In this document: in pieces, positions 46,522 through 59,618 of the stretch
Layout of the letters: the number at the start of each line of letters is the position of its first letter
Numbering within the stretch: position 1 is the first letter of the stretch
Assembly: GCF_020085105.1 (NCBI RefSeq)
Contig: NC_058045.1
Span: 13,551,833-13,615,832, forward strand
From: Siniperca chuatsi
Taxonomy: Eukaryota > Chordata > Actinopteri > Centrarchiformes > Sinipercidae
Reading direction: 5' to 3'
DNA length: 64,000 nt
The notes under the pieces: generated by a model
What the model was told of the DNA's origin: nothing
The model's database searches: none
The model's input: only the letters and a program-made list of their open reading frames with translations
Position numbers and translations under genes: made by a program

Positions 46522-48600
46522 ACACACAACACACACTGGGAATCTGTATGGATCAACACTCTCAGGTGCAAACTTCACCTATCATCTGACAAAAAGACAA
46601 AGACAGAGAACGAAAGAAAAAACATCTCCTCACACATTTATAAAAACACAAACATTTACAATCAGTGTCACACTCCCAAACATAAACAAGCCAACCTTTT
46701 ATATCTGTAACCACTAAAACATCTGTATTGTGTGTCCAAATATATGCCTATCAAATTGAAGTGAAAGTGAAGCAGCTAAATGGAATTCAGCTGCATTAAT
46801 TTTCTTACTGTGACATGTCACAAGGTCTTCTATGAAAAGTCCTATAGACCTTTCTCACAGCAGACATTTTGACTTGCAACAGCAAGAAAAGCACAAGTGA
46901 AACTAATTTTGTTATGGATTGTTATCCATCACGTATCCCAGTAGGCTATGCCAGTGGGCCAGCATGCACAATAGCAGGACCATGGAACTAGCTCATCTAG
47001 ATGAAATGCAGTTGTTTTTATTTTTGTTTTATTACACCTGTATTTTCCTGCCATGACATGCCTAAATGTCTCCTGTGAAAAAGGTCTATTAGTCCTCTTC
47101 TCAGGACTGTGTGGGCGTGTACAGACTGTGCTTGATTGACATCTCCCTCCCTCCCTGTTAGCTTTGTTGCACCTGTTGGTGTGGGTGGGGCTAACTACAC
47201 CTTTATGATTGTTGCTGGTAGATGGAGTCCAGTGACCTCATGCAATTACTATCAGAGCTCCACGACCCACCTCCAACCTGAGAAGAGGTCTAATTGGTCA
47301 GAATAACTGAAAACACCTGTGTGTGCAGAACCTTTAAAACGTTTTAGTAATAGCATGTCTGGATGTTTCTATTTGATAACAATGCAGTTGTTAATGTTGG
47401 TAATCGATGTTGGTGATCCAGTAATAAATACTCACAGGTTTCTCACTTTATAATAAGTCATAAAGTGACAACCATCAATTAAACCGTAGTTTATGATGTT
47501 AAGAAAGCCATTAATAAAGTTGTTGTTTTTATTTTACAACAATCTATCAAGTTGTGAATGTTAATGAGTTAATATATGGATTTTGGTCCAGATGCTCTGC
47601 AACCCTTTTCCAGAATATAAATGGTCAAAAGATGTTTTTTTCTGGTGAAGTTCTTATTAATTACCTATAACTAATCTATAAAGCATTAGTAAATAATTAA
47701 CCATTAATAAAGCCTTTAGCTACAACTTATAAACCCCTTTCAATGGGTATGCATTATTAGAAAGTAGTGCCCAGTGTCTTTTAAATATTGCCTGTATTCA
47801 ATGACAATAATGCAAAACATAAAAACATTGTAATTAAGCTGAGACAAAATATCTGTTTTACCTGTCTGTGGATGTAAAATGTGGTGTACACTGCAGCAGG
47901 AATGGTTAGAAAGCTTGATGCAGACAACAAAACCTACAACACAACACAAATACCAAGATAGATGATACTACAAATAGTCAAACTGGTGTTTTGAATAACA
48001 GGAGGTTGGTTACTTTGTGTTTGTGTGTGCGTGCGTACTGTCTGCCTGGGAGAGAAGTAGCTCGCGATGGGCATGCTCGTGCACCGTGTTCATTCATGTA
48101 CAGTCGCCTATATTCTATCTGCGAAAGTGCTATTCTTATTCTGTGAGAATTACGTCATCGCACTTCCCAGGGTGCTGCAGGCTGCTGTTCAGAGCATTGC
48201 TGCTCAATTGTCGACTATGCAGAGAAGACACACACTGAGCATATAGGCTCCCTTGGCAATGAGAGTTATGGGCTTCCATTTGAAAATAAAGTAATCTGTA
48301 ATCTTATTTTGAAGAAACTAAATATTTAAAGCAGTGCAATAAAACTTGATAGAAATTCCTACTGAGTGTCACAAATGCTAATCCAAGCCCCTATTCCAAG
48401 CCCCTATACAAGAATATGAGTTCGATTTCAGTGATAAAAATGCCACGAAAATGCCATAAAGAATGTCGACATCGTAAAGTCCCACAAAATATCCCTGCAG
48501 TAATAATATAAGAATAGTGCTGAGTTTTAAAAATGTAGAGCTATTTTAAATAAACAAAGGGGAAAACAAATTTAAAGAATAATGTGAGAAAAAAAGCTAC
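46191..48600. other. Intergenic region between vwf and cd9 (head-to-head)
   Basis: Holds upstream regulatory DNA for both genes. The frames here look random. The stretch 47,400-47,740 has repeat-like TAATTAA/AATAAAG motifs. Confidence 0.5.
46474..46528. repeat. (AC)n microsatellite
   Basis: Dinucleotide run about 350 bp upstream of the vwf promoter. Confidence 0.9.
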
Positions 48601-48784
48601 AGGAGGTTTTGCCTTTGCAGTCCGTTGTGTGTGGGGGCGGACCACTACCGGCGGCACAGCACAACGCACGTAGCAGTGCCGCTCATTCTGCATACTGACT
48701 GTTATTTAGAAGGTCTTCTCTATTCTAGCGTCAGTTTGAATAGGTGATACCGGCAGAAGTGTGATCTATAGCTCAAGTACCGCC
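48600..48784 (+). promoter_or_regulatory. cd9: cd9 promoter and 5' leader (1a)
   Basis: GC-richer stretch with GTGGGGGCGG and CGGCGGC just before the ATG at 48785. The start context GCCATGG is strong. No TATA box was seen; the start point is not determined. Confidence 0.5.
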
Positions 48785-50510
48785 ATGGCTGCGCTGTCGG
48801 GAGGAGAGATGTGCATCAAATACCTGATGTTTGTCTTCAACTTGGTATTCTGGGTGAGTTTGAAGCGAGACAATGTATTGTTCTCAAAGAAAAATATACA
48901 TCCTGTCTGTGTTTAATGTGTCTGTGTGTGAACGTGTGTGAGCTTTCAGTGCATGCGCATTCGTGTGTGAGTAGGTCACTATAGTGAAAGAAATTATACG
49001 GTGTCCCAGATGCAGAAGCGTACCGAGCGCTCACAGACAGCCTCGGTTACTTATCTCAGTATATTCTGAGGTGACCCTCGAAATGTTTCTGGCACTGGCC
49101 AACACTAAACAAAAAGTGTCCCAATGCGTGTGGAGACCGAGCGGGCTGGAAGAATATCCCCAGTGGCCAAGTGACCCAGTTCCACCGCGCAGACACGGCT
49201 ACACTCAGGAGTTCGCGCGCAAGGCATTTTAATAATTGCAACGGGGAGAGGGAGGCGCTTTATTGTGGTGGAGAATGTGACTGATATAATAATAATTAAG
49301 ACTTCTGCTACGTTACGTGATGTGAAGAGCTGCGCATGTCAGGATGTCAGGGAGCCAGCCTGTCTGTGTGTGAATGAATGAATCCTGGATATCCCATATA
49401 GGCTATTTGTGTCCTACTAAGTCTGCAGGGTGTGTCTTGTTGTGTCCGTTTGTTTGTGATCTATGTGTGTGTATGTGTGGTTTCAGATGGATGTTTTGTC
49501 CTTTTATGAACGTTTATAATTTGTGCAGCTTTAGATAGAACAAAGGATAACCATTCATTACAGGGCAGACAGGGGTTTCCCACAGTGTGTGTGTGAGAGA
49601 GAGAGACAAATGATACAGGCAAAACAACCTATTTTGGATATTCAAAAGATTCAAAGCTGCAAAAATCCACTAAGTTAATAACTTGTAGAAAATCAGCATT
49701 GTCAGTGATGAACAACACAAGAAACCAATAAGGTGACTATAAAGTGTAACTCTATCAATCAACAATTTCTAGTCTGTCATTTAGAGTCAAACTTCACACC
49801 CATATATAAGTGCATTTGAGGTGGATTAAGCAGGAAGTGAAGATGTGGCACACTGGTCATAACCCTGTTCATGCAACTACAAATCATTTGACACAGCTAT
49901 CTGATGCCAGCTCAGTCTGATGCAACGAGAGTGTATAGAATTGTGTCAAGAGCAGGGTTCACAAACCTTGCTTTAAATTAAAAAAACAGCTTCTGGGAGT
50001 AGGAATGGGAAGTAGTCATATTTGAGAGCAGTCTATTAACTGTAGTCACAAACAGTTCAGACACTGGAGAAGTAAACATGCTGCTAGGCAGATATTTTAA
50101 CATGCCTCAACAGAGCTCTCTGTGCTGCTGCTTTCCAGATCATAAAAACCTGTATGTCTACACAACCTGCACACATGCAGTACTTAGACATAAACGGTCT
50201 TAGACACAACGAGCTCTCTTGCCACTCCCTAACTGTATAATCAGGTGCTTGTATGAAGGCGTGGTATTGAACAGGCTTTCCCTTTCCACCATCTTTTTTT
50301 AACTGACACTATTATGCTTCACTTCCTCCTGGGAAGAAGTTGGTTATTAAACACTCATAGCGTTGCATTGTGTAGACAGAATCAGCATGGCTGTCGCTGG
50401 GGGAATAATGTGTGTGAAATATCTCATGTTTGTCTTCAACTTTTTCTTCTGGGTAGGTGTACTTTACTTTTCATTGTGCCTTATTCTGTTGTGTGTGTGT
50501 GTGTGTGAGA

Positions 50511-50548
<38 letters not shown>

Positions 50549-53500
50549 TGGAGAAGATTCCTTGACTAGTATTATAGATTTGCAGCTTGGTGGTTTGCTC
50601 TAATCTGCCATTTTGTTCATACCATGGAACATAAAAAAGTTTATACAAGAGAAAGTATACACATTGAAAAACGGTTGAAGGAACAGAAACACAAACACAC
50701 ACACACACACACACACAGGTACACCCTTTGAATAACAGTTACAAGTTAAAAATTCACTGACCTGTCTATGCTGATAAGGCTTGTGAGTGCCTTTGTATGC
50801 ACATTACACAATATGGCATCATGGCATTTATAGTGTAAAGTACATACTTTTATGCTATTTTGTTCACATGCTATGTAAAAAGAGCAAACTGAGAACAGTA
50901 CAGTTATGCAGAATATAACATGCATACAGCTATGTGTTGATGGATTCATTCATTCGAAGGAACCTTGTTTTTTCTCTCATCTCTCTTCTCTGATTGTGAG
51001 ACTGGTTTTGTCTTCTAGGTAGGGACATGCACACATACTTCACACAGACACACTCACATATACACATTATAGTATATAATGCTCCTCATCAATGTGTGTA
51101 GTAGTAGTGTCACTGTAGTATCAAGATCTGATTTGGTTAAGGAGTTACAAATGTCTGTCTCCAGACCTATCCTTATCAAGAGTTGAAACACTGAGTGTAA
51201 TTTTCAATGGGTTTGTTGGAAATGTGATCCTACATTGGTAATCAATTGTGATGTGTATAGATAAATACCAAAGTTTTGTTCTTTTGATATATAGTCACAT
51301 ACAATAGAAATTGCTGATGAAGTATAGAATGAGTCTTTTGTGATTAGGCACCATCATTAGTTTATCACTTATACGCGATGGGTAGCCTCGCAAAGCCAGA
51401 ATAGGAATTTACCCCAGTGGAGACCATATACTGGTGTTGGTGAAGATTTGGATATGACAGGGGGACTGCAGAAACCTCTTCCTGGACTGAAAACTGAACA
51501 GAAAAACTGTAAGATGCATGTCAATGCAGATTTAAAATGACAACAGGAAGCAGCAGAGAAAAGAAGAGTTTTAAATTCAGACAGCGATGAGATAATTGTT
51601 AACTGGTGTAGTGAAATCGTAATCAGCTAACTGAGTTGACAAGTGGGAAATATGAATAAATATGGAGAGGGCATATGTATGAAAAGTATTCTTCCTGTCT
51701 GAACATATATTGAGCTATGTTGTGTCCTACTTCTATTCAGATAGAAAGACAGTCTACAAGCATACAGTGTGCATAATACATTTAGTGCTATAATAAGTTA
51801 TTGCAGTACTGTATTTGAAAATATACATGTTTTTGTGTTTTAGCTTGCAGGCACTGCTGTCTTTGCTATAGGCTTGTGGCTAAGATTAGACACAAAGACG
51901 AAAGGCCTGTTTGAAGGAACAGACTCTCCATATGTGTTTTACACAGGTAAGATGCTCTCAGTCCTTGAGCAGGAACGTTATCCATTATCATTTAAGCAAA
52001 GTTTAAGCAAAGTTTTGAATTATGTGAGCTCTGCAAAACACTAAGTATGCTCATATGTATCTGTAATGTACTGTATGCGTGTGTAGGTGTATATATCCTG
52101 ATAGGAGCTGGAGCACTGATGATGGTGGTGGGTTTTCTGGGATGTTGTGGGGCCATCCAGGAGTCCCCCTGTATGCTGGGACTGGTTTGTACTACTTTAT
52201 TATTCTTCATGTAACTAATGATATTAACTTTTTTTGACTGAACTAACATAAAATTTCAACTTTTTAAAACCAAGTTTTTTTTCTCTCTGTCTGAGTCTTT
52301 TAAGTTTTCGTAGTGATCTCACTCAGCAGCACTTGGATTTGTTAACCCACTTTAGCAAGTGTGTATTATGGACTGACCTTGGGCTCAATAAGAAATATGT
52401 CTGCCTTTATCATTGTTTACTGAACAGAGTCGAGGCCTGAGAAGTCTCTAGATTTCCCTGTACTTGTTGCCTCCCTCCCTCTCTCCCTCCTGCCTTGTCT
52501 GGCCCTAATCTTCTTGTACTAAATCTCTCAGGAGGAGGAGTCTATGTAAATTGGGTTCAGCTACACTCAAATGACCTTACTTGTTCACACATGCGCACAC
52601 GCATGCATGAAGGCACACATTCACACAATGAGTTTAATTTTGTCTTTCATTTCTGCAGTTCTTCTTTTTTCTGCTCATCATATTTGCCATTGAGGTCGCA
52701 GCTGGAATCTGGGGATTTTCCAACCAAAGCAAGGTAGCGTTTAAGTTTAAAGTACGTTACATTGATAATTTTACACTTTAACACTTTTTGACAAAGCACT
52801 TAACATATATAACGAAGTGTATTAGAGGCAATGCAATAAGAAAAAGCACCAGGTAGAAAAAAATACAAGCCAAAAACTAGAATAAATCACAAAATGACAT
52901 GTACGGCAATGAAAAACAAAGTGAAAGAAATAACTATAAAAAAGAACATGAAATGTTGCAATAAGGATTTAAAAGGCAGTATGTAAAATCATGTATATAA
53001 ATTAATTTTTCCTGGTTTGCTCCTGTGTTGCAGGTGGTGAATGACATCACAACGTTCTACATGCAGACCTACAATAACTTTAAGACAACAGGAGACGAGC
53101 GCCTTAAAGAATCACTGCGAGTGATTCAAACCGGCGTGAGTGATATCTGCTCCATTTCTGCTTCATTCTAATTCAGACTGACTCAGATCATATCTAAAAG
53201 GAATTTTGCACAAAAAGTATTTTCAAGCAAATACAATGTATTCCCATGGGAAGTTGTTTTTGTCACCGAGCAAGACTTTTCAGAACTCTCCACAACAAGT
53301 ATTATCCATAATGTTTATGATGCGAAGTTTTAAAGGAAAAGTTCAGCATTTTAGGAAATAAACGTATTCACTTTCTTTGTGAGAGTTATATGGGAAGATC
53401 GATATCAATATCATGTCTGCCATGTTAGCCTAGCTTAGCATAAAGACTGGAAGGAGGAGGAAACAGCTAGCCTCCAAAGGTCAAAAACACACCTACCAGC

Positions 53501-54991
53501 CCACTCACTAAGCTCACTAATTAACATGTTATATCTTGTTTGTTGAATCTGTGCACAAACAGTAATGTTAAAAAAGTCATTTGTTGTTTTAGATGGAGTT
53601 ATGTGCTGTAACTATTTCTTGATGAACATTTTATACATGCATCCAGTACTTCTGTGTCTCCACTGGTTGCCTGGCAACCTCACTGTGACAACAGGACTTG
53701 AGGAACTTAAAATTTCAACAAAATGTTGAACTATTCCTTTAAAGTGGTCATATTATGCTTCTTGGCCTTTTCCCTTTCCTTTACTGTGTTTTATATCTTT
53801 TTTGTGCATGTATTTTGGTTTTTCAAAGTCAAAGTGAAAAAGCCCAGAGTCCACCCCAAAGGGAGTTACCCTCTCCCACAGAAAACACGGTTCCTGAACT
53901 GCCTGAAAACAGCTTGTAGTCCAGCCTTTACTTCCGTAACATTTGCATCCCTATGTAACACGCATAATAATGCACGAATTGTGGTACACCTACATATGAA
54001 ATTAAAATAATGTTAGATACCCTCCAGGCAGTCAATGGACATACAAGTTGTTACTGTGTTGTAGAGACAGTGCAGATTTAAAATGAGTTTAATTACAAAT
54101 GAATAACTTACCGCTCTAGAAGTGAAATGAGTCACTCGGTAGCTAAAACGGAGCATTCAAGACACAGGAAGAAAAGAGGTGCTGCAGCAATGTGCAGAAT
54201 GAGCAAAAATATGGTGTTTTATGAAAATTAAACCTATTCTGGGACAACCCCAAAATAAAATTATGAACCTGAAAATGAGCATAATATGACCACAAAAACA
54301 CAGTTAGACATATGTGTTTTTCCTTCTGCAAGTCATCTTGTTCTCTAAAGGTATGATTTTGTGTATGTTTACAGCTGAACTGTTGTGGACCAACTGGTAC
54401 TGTAATAGATGCTGCCAAAGACACCTGTCCCCGGGGAGAGCCACTTGAGGTGCTCATTACTAAGGTACAACTACCCCAAATGTGTCTATAGATTGGATGC
54501 CAACACTGTCAGGTACTTCAGTCAAGAGATACGAGGGACAAGTTTATCAGTCTTCCTTTTGCAGACTAATTCCCTCAGCCTTCTTGCGGCGTTACTATGG
54601 CAACAATGGTTTACTGGAGCCTGCATGCTGTCTGTTATGTGTGCCATACCACAAGTCATGTTCAGCATAGGTTTAGAGTAAACTGAAAGGACTCGTGCGT
54701 GTGTGTTGCAGAGCTGTCCTGACGCCATTGATGAGGTGTTTGACTCCAAGCTACACATAATAGGAGGTGTGGGCATCACCATCGGTGTTGTTATGGTAAG
54801 TGTGTGGTTGGTTTAACTTTATCATCTCATCAAATTCCAGTGTCTACTGCCCTGGAGGATGAGCACAGTGAAGATATGAGCTAACACAAACACGCAAGTA
54901 ACGTATGTCTGCCTGTCTCTTACAGATCTTTGGGATGATCTTTAGCATGCTCCTGTGCTGCGCCATCAGGAAGTCTCGGGAGGTGGTGTGA
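48785..54991 (+). CDS. cd9: Tetraspanin CD9
   Basis: Four-pass membrane organiser of tetraspanin-enriched microdomains. Coding exons: 48785-48853 (first exon 1a), 51844-51946, 52087-52184, 52659-52733, 53034-53135, 54375-54464, 54712-54795, 54926-54991. All junctions are GT-AG and in phase, giving 228 aa (human 228). Features: N-terminal [16 protein letters not shown]2 region [13 protein letters not shown] with [10 protein letters not shown]3 with [11 protein letters not shown], and the large loop with NCCGPTG and [13 protein letters not shown]4 follows, with the tail [11 protein letters not shown]. Orientation and position beside vwf match human. Exon 1b is listed separately. Confidence 0.97.
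50387..50452 (+). other. cd9: Alternative cd9 first coding exon (1b)
   Basis: ATG then [22 protein letters not shown] and donor GTAGGT, ending phase 0 exactly as exon 1a does. Spliced to 51844 it would give a 227-aa isoform. It lies 1.5 kb past exon 1a, inside its intron, and is clearly a duplicate of it at the protein level (KYLMFVFN shared). It would need its own promoter, since it starts with its own ATG. Confidence 0.8.
50491..50543. repeat. (GT)n(GA)n compound microsatellite
   Basis: Lies about 40 bp after the exon 1b donor of cd9. Confidence 0.9.
50694..50716. repeat. (AC)n microsatellite
   Basis: Short dinucleotide run in cd9 intron 1. Confidence 0.85.
53328..53743. mobile_element. 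MITE 1 in cd9 intron 5
   Basis: The ends TTTAAAGGAAAAGTTCAGCA and TGTTGAACTATTCCTTTAAA are inverted repeats with two mismatches over about 24 bp. The interior CTTAGCATAAAGACTGGAAG followed by AAACAGCTAGCCTCCAAAGG is a motif I know from many percomorph genomes. Confidence 0.8.
53744..54293. mobile_element. MITE 2 in cd9 intron 5, abutting MITE 1
   Basis: Perfect 16-bp terminal inverted repeats: GTGGTCATATTATGCT at the left and AGCATAATATGACCAC at the right. It is about 550 bp and noncoding. It starts at the base after the MITE 1 end. Confidence 0.85.
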
Positions 54992-55812
54992 CACCCACCA
55001 TCACACACTGAAGTCCTTGTTAATGTTGCATGATGTCATTCGATTCTCCACTGCCAATAGAAACACTGCTTGTTCAAGGGGGATAACCTAAGCCAGGCTG
55101 GGTGTAGGTATTTCTGATTATTACATTATACGTCAGTTCTAACTGTGCTGGTGACACTTGGGCCCACCTTCCTGGACTATATAGATGCAATGTGGTTATT
55201 TGGCCCAACTATAGAATGGGTGTGCTCTGTGCTTCAGTGGCAATATAGTACAGAAATGTGTAATTTAGTGGTCATTTGATTGAAATTAGTGTTTGTGAAC
55301 TGCTAATTATCTAAACAAAAGATCATATTGTATACTGATCACATTTCTCACTTGGAGTCACCTACTGGCAAGACGAGTCATGGACCTGGGCCATAAAAAG
55401 GCAACCACCACTACTTCAGCACAATACAGCAGTAGCCAATGAAATTCTATAATTCCTTTTTCTTACAACACTGAAGTCAAGCCATGGCGACTAGTAGCCA
55501 GTTGAATGCCGAGCTGTGAACTGTGGTGCCTGTGGTTTGTTCCAGCTTGGTATCAGAGTAGCATTTCAGTTCCTCTATTTGTTCCTTACCTTTCTTTCTC
55601 CATGTCCTAACTTACCCTTTCTAAAAACATCTTTAATTTTTTTGTCACATTTTGTAAATGTCTTTTCTTTTTTTTTATTTGTAAAAGATTTATACATTTA
55701 GGTGGTTGTTTGGTAGATGCGGTTTGATGGTGTATTTTCTAATGTCCGTTTCATTTTACAGAGATTGGGTTGATTTGTACCATATGCACTGTTTGAGACA
55801 AAAAAAAAGCCA

Positions 55813-55818
55813 AATAAA
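55813..55818 (+). terminator. cd9: cd9 poly(A) signal
   Basis: AATAAA about 820 bp past the cd9 stop, consistent with the long 3' UTR of mammalian CD9. The bbs10 transcript converges from the other side. Confidence 0.6.
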
Positions 55819-56765
55819 CCAAACTAACTGAGTCGACTCTGAGGCTATTATATTATGGCAATCACTCACATACACACAGTGCAACAGTCAGATGAGCTGC
55901 AATTTTTCATTAGGCCTATTCTCAGCAAATCTTCACAATTAAATTGACTCTGCTTGGCATGTTAGATTTAGCTGTGTAGGATATAGGGGACATGCAAGGG
56001 TTAGAAGGGCGTGGGAGACTTGATAAGACTGAAAACAACATTCAGGGTTTTTTCCATGTGCGCAGTGGAAAAAAAAACATTCTGAATACTCCCCTCAGCT
56101 TTCCCCTTTGATATTTGTGACCATCAAGTGTGACTCATGTAGAGTTTGATTCAAAGCACAAACAAAGCCAAGAACTGTCTTTGTTTCTGAGTTATCCCAT
56201 CATAAACAACAATGCAACTAGGTCACAATGTTGACAGTAAACAGTACATATTTATGTATGGTAGTGAGTCTAGTTAATTTCTAATGACTCATAATTTCCC
56301 CCAAAAGAGGTGAGAATAGAATGTTCCTCTGATTATAGCACAAGGAAGTACACTTTGATTTGGTTGTTGACAGCCGGGTGTTGCCCACTCAGACACCCGT
56401 CACCCACTATGGAGATAACACTGATTATAAAAAAGATATGTATTTTTGTTAGATGGTTCTGTGTGTATGTCTTTTATATAACAGAATGTGTACTGGCTGA
56501 GGGAAGAGAGACCAGGAAACAGAGATAAGAGAAATGTTGAAAAAAATAGGAACCATGATGAGGATTGAGGAAAGAGGCCAACATCAACACTTCCACACTC
56601 ACACTACTTCACATTAACACACAGTAGATAAAGACTAAACTATCTGATAATGACTGCACATTCTGTACTGAGATTAACACTGAATAGTTTGATGTTTTCT
56701 TTTTTACTGTTATTGCCAAAGCTAGCCTTGATTCAGGAGAGGATGGTACAGAACCACCGTAACAT

Positions 56766-56771
56766 TTTATT
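56766..56771 (-). terminator. bbs10: bbs10 poly(A) signal
   Basis: AATAAA on the minus strand, about 215 bp past the stop. It leaves about 0.95 kb between the two convergent signals. Confidence 0.5.
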
Positions 56772-56985
56772 GGCCTATAAATTGCACCACACAACAGTAC
56801 TGCCATGAAATGTAATTTACTATCTCAGTAGAAGTATTGCAGTAAGGCAAAATAAAATACAATAAATACAAAAATTGCAGTGGCCATCTGCATTAAAGAG
56901 AAAATTATTTCCTCCAACTTTTGAATGGGAGTAAGTACTGAGAGAAAATATGTTTATGGCTTTCATCTTGGGACACAATACAATC

Positions 56986-59196
56986 TCAGTCCTCAGCCTC
57001 GTCCTCTGTGCCCTCCCAGGAAATGTTTGCAAGTCTGCGTGACTGTGTGTGTAAAGCTGTGTGCGTGCGCAGCACCGTGTCCACCTGAAGAAGACTTGAG
57101 ACACACTGCAGCACAGCCAGAAGCAGCTGGTATTTACAGGAGACAGATTCAAGGCCCGAGTCCAATATAAAAACTTTGGATGACACAGCCTCTCTGCAAC
57201 AATGCATGCTTAGTTTATTTTCCTCTAGAGGAAATTCATTTTTACCCCAACCCTGTATGAGGATTGTGTTGTGTTCTTGTGTGTATACAAGGCTGAAAGG
57301 GTGGGAATGATTCTGAATAAAACACAAGAGTCTGGTTTGAGTCTGCAGGAAACTTCGCAGACTGTGGGAGTAAATCTGTCGGGGCACGCTCAGTAGAGCA
57401 TTTGCCAAGAGCTGGGAAACAGCAGGGATACCCATACTTGTGTCATCAGGAACTGATGTGCGGCTATGTTGTAGGAGGGCATGGTTTAAGAGAAACTCAA
57501 ATGTCCCACCAGCAGGTATAACACAGCCTGGCTCCAACACACACTGCTGGAAGGGAGGTGCATTAGGGATCTGATTGCCTGTATGTAACGATGTGCTTTT
57601 GTTTGACTTAAAGGTCCTCTTGGATGCTGTAGTTGCAGTCATTCCCATGGGTTCCCAAGTTGAAAGTAGCATGCGGATGGCATCTCGAAACGCGCATGCA
57701 TACTGGTCTGTTTGCCCTTCCCCTGGGCCACAAATGACCAGACTACAGGGTTTGACCATGACCCTTTCCGCTGAATCATGGAAAGCCACATGGACATACC
57801 TGTGGAGCAGAAAAAAAAAATTAACAATTAATCAAACCAGATGAAGAAAACACCAGTAATTAAAGTAATTCTTTGTATGTATATATGTGATTTTGAATAT
57901 ACACAGTATATGAGTGAGAAAGAGAGAAGCACTTTCATACCTATGGGCTCCCAGCAGTATTGGTCGGCAAAAGGTCAGTGTAGCAACATGCTCTGGTTCA
58001 ATCATCCAGCAGTCTGAGACAGGTGTGGCCCCACTTAGCTGGGCAAAGAGAGACAGCTCATCTTCACTGGCACACTCCACAATGCACATCCCTGCCTGCA
58101 CAGCTAAAGCCAGGACAGCAGCAGACTGTTTGACTGCAGAAAAGAGCACAGAGACACCCAAACTCTGCAGGTTTGCAATGACACACTCTAGAGACCTTTC
58201 TGCCCAGGCACTAAACTGCACAATACTTCTCTCCTTCTTTGAATTCCCCTCCATCCCTTGCTCTCCACATCCCAGCTCCAGCACTTCTCCTGCACTGAGC
58301 AATTTTGGCTGCAGGTACCCAGTGAAAACTACAGCTTTAACTGGCTGGTGGTCAGTCTGAGGGCAGGACGTAGCAAAGTCCCTGTGAATTACCTGCCCCT
58401 CAATCAAACGTGAACAACTAATAGGGAAGCCTGATACAGGTGTATGCAATGCAGGCAAGTTGTCATTTACAAACTGAAGTGATAAGGAAGGTAGGTCATT
58501 TTTAAACTTCCAGTGAGTGAGCAGTTCACAGGTGAGGTCGCTAATAAAGTCACAGTGGGTGCGACCCAGACGTGAATGAAAGAATGATGCCAGCAGCTTT
58601 TGAACACAGTGATTGTTTGTGTGAGCTGGTGATGGTGTTTTTGCTGTGAAATCCTCCCACGAAAGACAGCATCCATACGGGACCACTCCCATAGCAATGA
58701 CATCATCCAGCTCCTCTAATGCAAATGCCAGCAGTTCATCAGCCAAGTGCCTGGCAGTGGCAGCCTCTGCTGCTTCCCTGGAGTTATAGGTGTGAGACAC
58801 ATTAGGCTCCTTGCAGGCTGTTGTATGAATCATCCGTAATATTGACGCCAGCAGTAGGATAAAGGTCTTGGATCCATCGCCTGTTATAGTGCTGTGTTTC
58901 AAGACACACTCCACCACCATCCTAAAATGAAAAACACACAAATACATCAAAAAATGTCACCTGACAAAGAGTATCATAGTGAAAGAGTAGATGTGTCTGT
59001 GTTACCTGGCCAGTGGATGCTCCAGTCGTAGTGCTGTGAGAATGCGTGTCCCACTGCGGCTCAACATCGCCTGTCCTGTGTCTCGGGTGAACAGCACCTG
59101 CCCTCCTTCAGGGCCAAAACTGCGGAGGACGACTGACTCCAACACACACACAGTCTGCAGAACATGGTCCAGGTTAAGATGCTCCACCGGCAGCAT
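56986..59196 (-). CDS. bbs10: BBS10, chaperonin-like Bardet-Biedl syndrome protein
   Basis: Vertebrate group-II chaperonin-like protein that, with MKKS, BBS12 and CCT, helps assemble the BBSome for cilia. Coding exons: 59006-59196, 57941-58921, 56986-57799. They sum to 1986 nt, 661 aa (human 723). The start is the first ATG after the acceptor at 59,206; MLPVEHLNLDHVLQTV aligns with the human N-terminus. Landmarks: SFGPEGGQVL, SRSGTRIL, LEHPLARMVVECV, the ATP-site-like TGDGSKTF (residues 77-84), FSAVKQSAAV, VECASEDELSLF and CGPGEGQTDQ. The C-terminal EPGCVIPAGGTFEFLL matches the human PAGCVLPVGGNFEILL. The final intron (57,800-57,940) splits a region that is a single exon in human. The tail ends GTEDEAED. 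Confidence 0.94.
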
Positions 59197-59618
59197 CCCC
59201 ACAACCTGGAAGGCACACAGACTGAGGTTTAAATTAATTGCAAAAAATAAATAGAAATTTTATAAACAAGCCACAGACCCAGCTTAACAAGCAATGTCCA
59301 AATATAAGTTTTTGGCTCATTGTGAAAAGCAGCAGAAAGGAACATAACAGAGGCATGCAAATATTATTGGCTCAAAACACTACAAGTGGGCATGAAAGGA
59401 TAAATCATATTGTGTATGCAGCAGAGTTGTACATTACCAATATTTGGCCCATGGGAGGCCCATCAATTTTAAATATTTGCTTATATTTGAAGAGCCATGT
59501 TTTAATATGACTTACTACTGTGTTAAAACAGCCTGACTTTCAACTGCAGTTCACACAATGAGCATCCTTTATTCATAATAAATCATTTCTACAGTAGTAT
59601 CTGTTCACAGTATAATAT

